From assembly GCF_002873135.1 (NCBI RefSeq), contig NZ_MCVI01000038.1, positions 1-57,538 of the forward strand: a stretch of DNA of 57,538 bases. The letters run 5' to 3'. Below the pieces are notes generated by a model. It did no database searches and was not told the origin of the DNA. It was given only the letters and a program-made list of their open reading frames with translations. The stretch is from Shewanella sp. 10N.286.48.A6. GTDB taxonomy: Bacteria > Pseudomonadota > Gammaproteobacteria > Enterobacterales > Shewanellaceae. Shown in pieces: positions 53,902 to 57,538 of this stretch (within the stretch, counting starts at the first letter, position 1; each line of letters starts with the position of its first letter). Made by a program: the position numbers and the translations under genes.

Positions 53902-54537
53902 TTACTCGACAAACGGGCTAATGACTGCAGGAGTAACAGAAAAAGAAATCTCATTTAATTCATTGAGTGTAAAGTTAGCCAATTGTAGCGGCTCACTAAT
54001 AAGCTGCTGTTTATTATCAATGCTAACAGTTACCGGATAGTCAGTATCGTTAAAACTGAATGTAACACCAGATATTGGCTTTCTAAAATACTTCATTGGA
54101 AAACCTTGCTGGCCATCCAATAACGCATCCATATCATCTTTTACCGCAAGGATTTGCTGCTGATTATATGATTTAAGCTGTTGCTTCGCCCTCACCTGCA
54201 TTGCTATGCCACATCCTGTGGGATCACCCTTCATGGTTAAGTTAATTAAACCGCGATCAGATTTTAACTGAGCATCATAAGGTAAAAAAAGCCGCTGCTG
54301 CTCATTAAAAGTTAATGGATATTGGTTTTTCTCAGTACTGATATCCCCGCTTAAAATAGTGCAAGCCTGAGTTTTAGGCACACTAAACACAATTTCAACT
54401 AACTGATAGTTGGCTTTGTTGACCTGCTTTAATCTTTCGTAAAAACCGGCATAAGGAATAGATACCGTATCGGCAATTGAAAAAAAGCTTACCGAGAAAG
54501 CCACTGTAGCCATTGCTAATCTTGTTGTTATTTTCAT
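53902..54537 (-). CDS. DUF2987 periplasmic protein
   Basis: A 211-residue protein with a Sec signal peptide (about 1-22, ending near SIADT). The body (YAGFYERLKQV, VFSVPKTQACTI, two cysteines at about 58 and 109 that may pair) matches the DUF2987 family, found mainly in Alteromonadales and Vibrionales with no known function. The gene starts 3 bases after the Bax-like gene stops, indicating one operon. Its association with a cell-wall glucosaminidase hints at an envelope role (inference). Confidence 0.78.
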   Translation of the reverse strand: MKITTRLAMATVAFSVSFFSIADTVSIPYAGFYERLKQVNKANYQLVEIVFSVPKTQACTILSGDISTEKNQYPLTFNEQQRLFLPYDAQLKSDRGLINLTMKGDPTGCGIAMQVRAKQQLKSYNQQQILAVKDDMDALLDGQQGFPMKYFRKPISGVTFSFNDTDYPVTVSIDNKQQLISEPLQLANFTLNELNEISFSVTPAVISPFVE

Positions 54538-54540
54538 TAA

Positions 54541-55347
54541 CTATAATCCAGCTAAATAATTTTTATTATGACGCATCATTTGAAGTAATTCGTCGATATA
54601 TTCATGTTTACGTTCTGAGTAATGTAACAGGCCAAAGACCAATTCTTCTGCAGTGGGCTCAATATCTTGGGCTCTTAGATCCGCCCTGATTGAACGTAAT
54701 AAATGGTAAGCCGAATTAGTATTCAAATTAAGCAGGTATGCAGCTATTGAGTCCTCTGGGGTATCAAACGATGCAACTTCATGATTAAGCCCTGGGGTTC
54801 TTGATTGCGGCACTAAACCACAGCCTTTAGAAAAGCACCATTGCCCAAAATAATTATTACCTTCTGTAGCGAAGCGAGAGCTGCCCCAACCAGTTTCATT
54901 GGCGGCTTGAATTAGTACCATTTTAACTGGCAAGGTATCGACGCGTTCAAGTAACGGTGTCAGAGTGATTAAATCAAACTTTTTTACTTGATATCGATAT
55001 TTTTGAGTTAGCTTTTGCAATTTAAAAATATCAGCATCAGTAAGCGGTTGCCCATTACGAAGGTTATTGAGAATAACAATTAAAAATTTTCTTTCTGCAC
55101 TAATAATTGCATTTTGATGTTTGACTGCAGGCGTCATGTAATCAAAAAACGTTTGTTTCTTAGTTGGGATATCTGAAATGCTCGAAAAATCTGGCACTTG
55201 ATTTGAAAGCTGTGGGTTTTCTTTTATATCAGGAGTGGTTATCAAGATTTGTTCAATCGTTGGTACTAGCCAAGCTCTGATAAAAAACATAACAATGATG
55301 ACCCCCGCTAAAGCAAGGGTAAACTTTCCAATTCTACCTGTTTTCAA
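54541..55347 (-). CDS. Bax-like glucosaminidase-domain protein
   Basis: A 268-residue protein with an N-terminal membrane anchor (about 8-27) and a periplasmic glucosaminidase-fold domain. The catalytic region reads ANETGWGSSRFATEGNNYFG, with the glutamate in the expected NETG position, followed by QWCFSKGCGLVP with a likely disulfide. E. coli Bax has the same organisation. It would cleave N-acetylglucosaminyl bonds in peptidoglycan. It is cotranscribed with the DUF2987 gene. Confidence 0.87.
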   Translation of the reverse strand: MKTGRIGKFTLALAGVIIVMFFIRAWLVPTIEQILITTPDIKENPQLSNQVPDFSSISDIPTKKQTFFDYMTPAVKHQNAIISAERKFLIVILNNLRNGQPLTDADIFKLQKLTQKYRYQVKKFDLITLTPLLERVDTLPVKMVLIQAANETGWGSSRFATEGNNYFGQWCFSKGCGLVPQSRTPGLNHEVASFDTPEDSIAAYLLNLNTNSAYHLLRSIRADLRAQDIEPTAEELVFGLLHYSERKHEYIDELLQMMRHNKNYLAGL

Positions 55348-55522
55348 TTAAAAGCCTTTATGTAATTTTTTTAGTGATTATACCGAGATTTGCACGTAAT
55401 AGAAGGTATGACTTAAAGCGATTAATCGCTATTTTAACAGACTGAAATATTTCAATAATAGAGATTAAAAATGGACTACCTTAAGCGCTTTTATATCAAG
55501 TTTAGATAACTGATTAAGTAAA

Positions 55523-55548
55523 AATAATGGGCCTTTAAGGCCCATTAT
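55523..55548 (-). terminator. Terminator after the aminotransferase gene
   Basis: AATAATGGGCCT pairs with AGGCCCATTAT around a TTA-type loop; on the minus strand ATTTTTAC follows. It begins 3 bases past the aminotransferase stop. Confidence 0.85.
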
Positions 55549-55550
55549 CG

Positions 55551-56744
55551 TTAAAGCACCTGTGCAATCGCTTTACAAATCACAGGGATATTTTGTTTTG
55601 TCATTCCTGCAACGCTAATACGACCTGAGCCTACAATATAAACACCAAACTCTTCTTTTAAACGAGTTACTTGTTGCTTATTTAAACCAGAAAAACTAAA
55701 CATACCGTTTTGACGTGATATAAAGCTAAAGTCTTGTGATACGCCTTCTTGCTTTAAGGTATCTACAAATAAGGTTCTCATTTCTGCGATACGTTGACGC
55801 ATAGCACTAAGCTCTGATTCCCATTCTTTACGTAAGCCATCATCAGATAAAATGGTACTCACAATTAAGCCACCATGAGCTGGAGGGTTTGAGTAACTCG
55901 CACGGATAGTCTTTTTGATTTGGCTAAAACTTTTTTGTGCTACAACTTCTGTTTCAGCAACAACGGTTACTGCACCGATACGCTCATTATAAAGACCGAA
56001 GTTTTTTGAGAATGAGTTAGCGACTAATAATTCAGGCACTTTGGCAGCTACAGCACGTAACCCTTGTGCATCTTCTTCAATGCCGGCGCCGAAGCCTTGA
56101 TAAGCAAAATCAAATAAAGGAACCAATTGCTTGTCGCTACATAGTTGACCGATGATTTGCCACTGCTCAATAGTCAAATCAATGCCTGTAGGGTTATGAC
56201 AGCAGCCATGTAAAAGCACCATGTCACCAGCTTGCGCAGTATTTAGATCGGTGACCATAGCATCGAAATCCATGTCATGGGTTTCAGCTTTGTAATAACC
56301 GTATTCTTTTATCTCTAAACCAGCAGTTTGAAAAATATTTTGATGGTTTGCCCATGTCGGGTTACTCACCCATAAGATATTTGAGTCAGTGTTGTTTACT
56401 AAAAACTCAGCTGCAACTCGTAAAGAACCTGTTCCGCCAGGTGCTTGGGCGGTAAATGCTCTTTTGTCACGAATGATGGCACTGTCTTTACCAAATAATA
56501 AGCTTTGAACCACTTGGTTATAACGCTCCACACCTTCAATTCCAAGATAGTTCTTTGTTTTCTCAGTCTCTAATAAAATGGCTTCAGCTTTTTTTACCGA
56601 TGTCAGTACAGGAGTTTGACCTGCTTCGTCTTTGTAGATCCCAACACCTAAGTTAACTTTGTCTGTACGAGTATCTTTTTTAAAGGCATCGGTTAAACCT
56701 AAGATAGGATCTGCTGGCGCTTGAGGGATTTGAGAAAATATCAT
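55551..56744 (-). CDS. Aspartate/aromatic amino acid aminotransferase
   Basis: A 397-residue PLP enzyme of aminotransferase class I, subgroup Ia, the length of AspC and Tyr[13 protein letters not shown] holds the conserved Asn and Pro, FDFAYQGFG the Asp and Tyr that bind the pyridine ring and phenolic oxygen, and [16 protein letters not shown] the Schiff-base lysine. It transfers the amino group between aspartate or aromatic amino acids and 2-oxoglutarate. The sequence does not separate AspC from TyrB. It stands alone with its own terminator. Confidence 0.94.
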   Translation of the reverse strand: MIFSQIPQAPADPILGLTDAFKKDTRTDKVNLGVGIYKDEAGQTPVLTSVKKAEAILLETEKTKNYLGIEGVERYNQVVQSLLFGKDSAIIRDKRAFTAQAPGGTGSLRVAAEFLVNNTDSNILWVSNPTWANHQNIFQTAGLEIKEYGYYKAETHDMDFDAMVTDLNTAQAGDMVLLHGCCHNPTGIDLTIEQWQIIGQLCSDKQLVPLFDFAYQGFGAGIEEDAQGLRAVAAKVPELLVANSFSKNFGLYNERIGAVTVVAETEVVAQKSFSQIKKTIRASYSNPPAHGGLIVSTILSDDGLRKEWESELSAMRQRIAEMRTLFVDTLKQEGVSQDFSFISRQNGMFSFSGLNKQQVTRLKEEFGVYIVGSGRISVAGMTKQNIPVICKAIAQVL

Positions 56745-57010
56745 TACATCTTTCCTACTATTGAAGTGAACAACTTTTTTTCTATTTATACCATTGTATG
56801 ACTTTAGGAAGTAGTAACAAAAGACATTCTGGTAATAATTAGATCACAGTTTGAAGATTCATTAAAAATATTCCCATAAAACCAAATATTCTTGATAAAA
56901 AGAACTCTAACTTAGTTCATGGTTCAGTATTGTGTGTTTTTTATTTCAGATAGTCTTAATTGAGTACATCGAATAAAGAAAGACCAGCTAAAGTTTAACT
57001 GATGTTGTCT
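56745..57010. other. Spacer between aminotransferase gene and tRNA-Leu repeat array
   Basis: This spacer holds the aminotransferase promoter region. Its right part (about 56980-57010, around AAGTTTAACTGATG) aligns with the T-arm region of the repeated tRNA-Leu fragment and looks like a strongly decayed copy. I see no gene in it. Confidence 0.45.
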
Positions 57011-57188
57011 ATTTAAAAACGACGAGGGATTATGAGTAATATGTTTTATTAAAATAAATTTTGGATACAAAAAGCCCCAACTAATGTTGAGGCTTTTTTG
57101 CACCATACTTACGTAAGTAAGTTCTCATCATTGCTAAGCAAAGACTAAGAATAATGGTATCCGAGGCCAGACTTGAACTGGCACGCCT
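57011..57188 (-). repeat. tRNA-Leu-associated tandem repeat, unit 1 (178 bp)
   Basis: The first clear unit runs from ATTTAAAAACGACGAGGG to the next occurrence of the same sequence. It contains the anticodon-stem/variable-arm piece, an AT-rich stretch, a terminator hairpin, the near-palindrome ACTTACGTAAGTAAGT and the next tRNA-Leu 3' piece. Units 1-3 are nearly identical, so the array is recent or homogenised. Confidence 0.9.
57069..57099 (-). terminator. Terminator hairpin of repeat unit 1
   Basis: AGCCCCAAC pairs with GTTGAGGCT (one mismatch) and is flanked by A-runs and T-runs, so it can act on either strand. On the minus strand it follows the tRNA-Leu 3' piece, as expected for a tRNA operon end. 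Equivalent hairpins recur at 57247-57278 and 57427-57457. Confidence 0.8.
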
Positions 57189-57211
57189 ATTTAAAAACGA
57201 CGAGGGATTAT
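57155..57211 (-). pseudogene. tRNA-Leu(UAA) 3' fragment, copy 1
   Basis: On the minus strand this reads the 3' side of an anticodon stem (AATCCCTCG), a long variable arm, a complete T arm (GCCAG-TTCAAGT-CTGGC), the 3' acceptor strand and encoded CCA. The long variable arm and the AATCCCTCG and TACCA ends match tRNA-Leu(UAA). The 5' half and anticodon are absent, so it is not a working gene. This copy has an acceptor change (CGGAT in place of CGGGT). Confidence 0.82.
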
Positions 57212-57367
57212 GAGTAATAAGTTTTATTTAAACAAATTTCAGATACAAAAAAGCCCCAACTAATGTTGAGGCTTTTTTGCACCATACTTACGTATGTAAG
57301 TTCTCATCATTGCTAAGCAAAGACTAAGAATAATGGTACCCGAGGCCAGACTTGAACTGGCACGCCT
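57189..57367 (-). repeat. tRNA-Leu-associated tandem repeat, unit 2 (179 bp)
   Basis: The second unit is one base longer because of one more A in the A-run before the hairpin, with a few substitutions (for example ACGTATG in place of ACGTAAG). Organisation is as in unit 1. Confidence 0.9.
57247..57278 (-). terminator. Terminator hairpin of repeat unit 2
   Basis: This is the same hairpin as in unit 1, with identical stem and longer A-run. Confidence 0.8.
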
Positions 57368-57390
57368 ATTTAAAAACGACGAGGGATTAT
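57334..57390 (-). pseudogene. tRNA-Leu(UAA) 3' fragment, copy 2
   Basis: This has the same 57-base content as copy 1 with the standard acceptor strand CTCGGGTACCA. D arm, anticodon loop and 5' acceptor strand are missing, replaced by repeat sequence (ATTACTC). Confidence 0.82.
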
Positions 57391-57426
57391 GAGTAATATG
57401 TTTTATTAAAATAAATTTTGGATACA

Positions 57427-57457
57427 AAAAAGCCCCAACTAATATTGAGGCTTTTTT
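57427..57457 (-). terminator. Terminator hairpin of repeat unit 3
   Basis: This is the same hairpin with AAT in place of AATG context in the loop side (CTAATATTGAGG), which lowers pairing by one position. Confidence 0.75.
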
Positions 57458-57512
57458 GCACCATACTTACGTATGTAAGTTCTCATCATTGCTAAGCAAA
57501 GACTAAGAATAA

Positions 57513-57538
57513 TGGTACCCGAGGCCAGACTTGAACTG
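57513..57538 (-). tRNA. tRNA-Leu 3' end at the window edge (gene or third fragment)
   Basis: The last 26 bases are, on the minus strand, the T arm part, acceptor strand and CCA of the same tRNA-Leu. The window ends before showing whether this is the intact gene that gave rise to the array or another fragment. Confidence 0.45.

Larger units (their letters stand above)
57368..57538 (-). repeat. tRNA-Leu-associated tandem repeat, unit 3 (cut by window end)
   Basis: The third unit is 171 bases to the window edge and continues the pattern; the hairpin has one base change (AATATTGAGG). More units or the intact tRNA gene should lie to the right. Confidence 0.88.

Noticed and set aside
57011..57538. 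CRISPR array
   Set aside because: The repeated unit is about 178 bp without variable spacers, and its content is tRNA 3' end plus terminator.
57155..57538. att sites of an integrated phage or island at tRNA-Leu
   Set aside because: tRNA 3' ends are common integration sites, but the copies are only 179 bp apart with no integrase or cargo between them. A local tandem duplication fits better.

Overview
The window looks like chromosome from an AT-rich marine gammaproteobacterium of the order Alteromonadales, most likely a Colwellia/Thalassotalea-type organism. This rests on the ccoNOQP-ccoHIS-fnr-uspE-ttcA block, the PACE pump, the TonB receptor style, the Fur and FNR sites and the low GC. The placement is by gene content only; no search could be run.

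Layout. (1) 1-7.6 kb is a disturbed accessory region. It holds an inactivated IS91-type transposase with its end hairpin, an orphan gene, about 2.1 kb of almost gene-free AT-rich DNA with short repeats, a membrane-anchored di-heme cytochrome c peroxidase overlapping a hybrid histidine kinase, and the 3' stump of a quinone reductase gene. (2) 7.6-9.2 kb holds a PACE-family efflux protein divergent from a LysR regulator. (3) 9.2-42.7 kb is a large catabolic island built for uptake and CoA-dependent oxidation of a hydrophobic acid of unknown identity. It contains a TonB receptor, a BASS-type transporter, nitroreductase, epoxide-hydrolase-like and other alpha/beta hydrolases, a DUF2855 protein, GST, two crotonases (one like dienoyl-CoA isomerase), acyl-CoA ligase, three acyl-CoA dehydrogenases, an MFE-2-like dehydrogenase plus MaoC hydratase, thiolase, two further SDRs, an Old Yellow Enzyme, an APH-fold kinase, a histidine-phosphatase-fold protein and a LysR regulator. 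Embedded in it is a molybdopterin oxidoreductase next to a cytochrome P460-like protein and a MoxR ATPase/VWA pair. (4) 42.9-53.8 kb holds a Fur-box small protein, a lipoprotein and the microaerobic respiration block: cbb3 oxidase ccoNOQP, assembly genes ccoH, ccoI and ccoS, a SafE-like membrane protein, the oxygen sensor FNR, UspE and TtcA, with FNR sites in front of ccoN and uspE. (5) 53.9-56.7 kb holds a DUF2987 protein, a Bax-like glucosaminidase and an aromatic/aspartate aminotransferase. (6) 57.0 kb to the edge is a tandem array with a 178-179 bp period; each unit carries the 3' part of a tRNA-Leu(UAA) gene plus a terminator hairpin, and the array runs off the window.

How it fits together. 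In the island, the receptor and BASS protein would import the substrate, and FadD-like ligase would activate it. The dehydrogenases, crotonases, MaoC/MFE-2-like pair and thiolase would shorten it. The kinase plus ACAD10/11-like dehydrogenase would remove an obstructing hydroxyl, by analogy with levulinate and 4-hydroxyacid catabolism. The substrate cannot be read from the sequence. The strongest leads for new biology are the kinase/dehydrogenase/phosphatase-fold operon, the Mo enzyme with its MoxR-VWA pair, and the tRNA-Leu repeat array.
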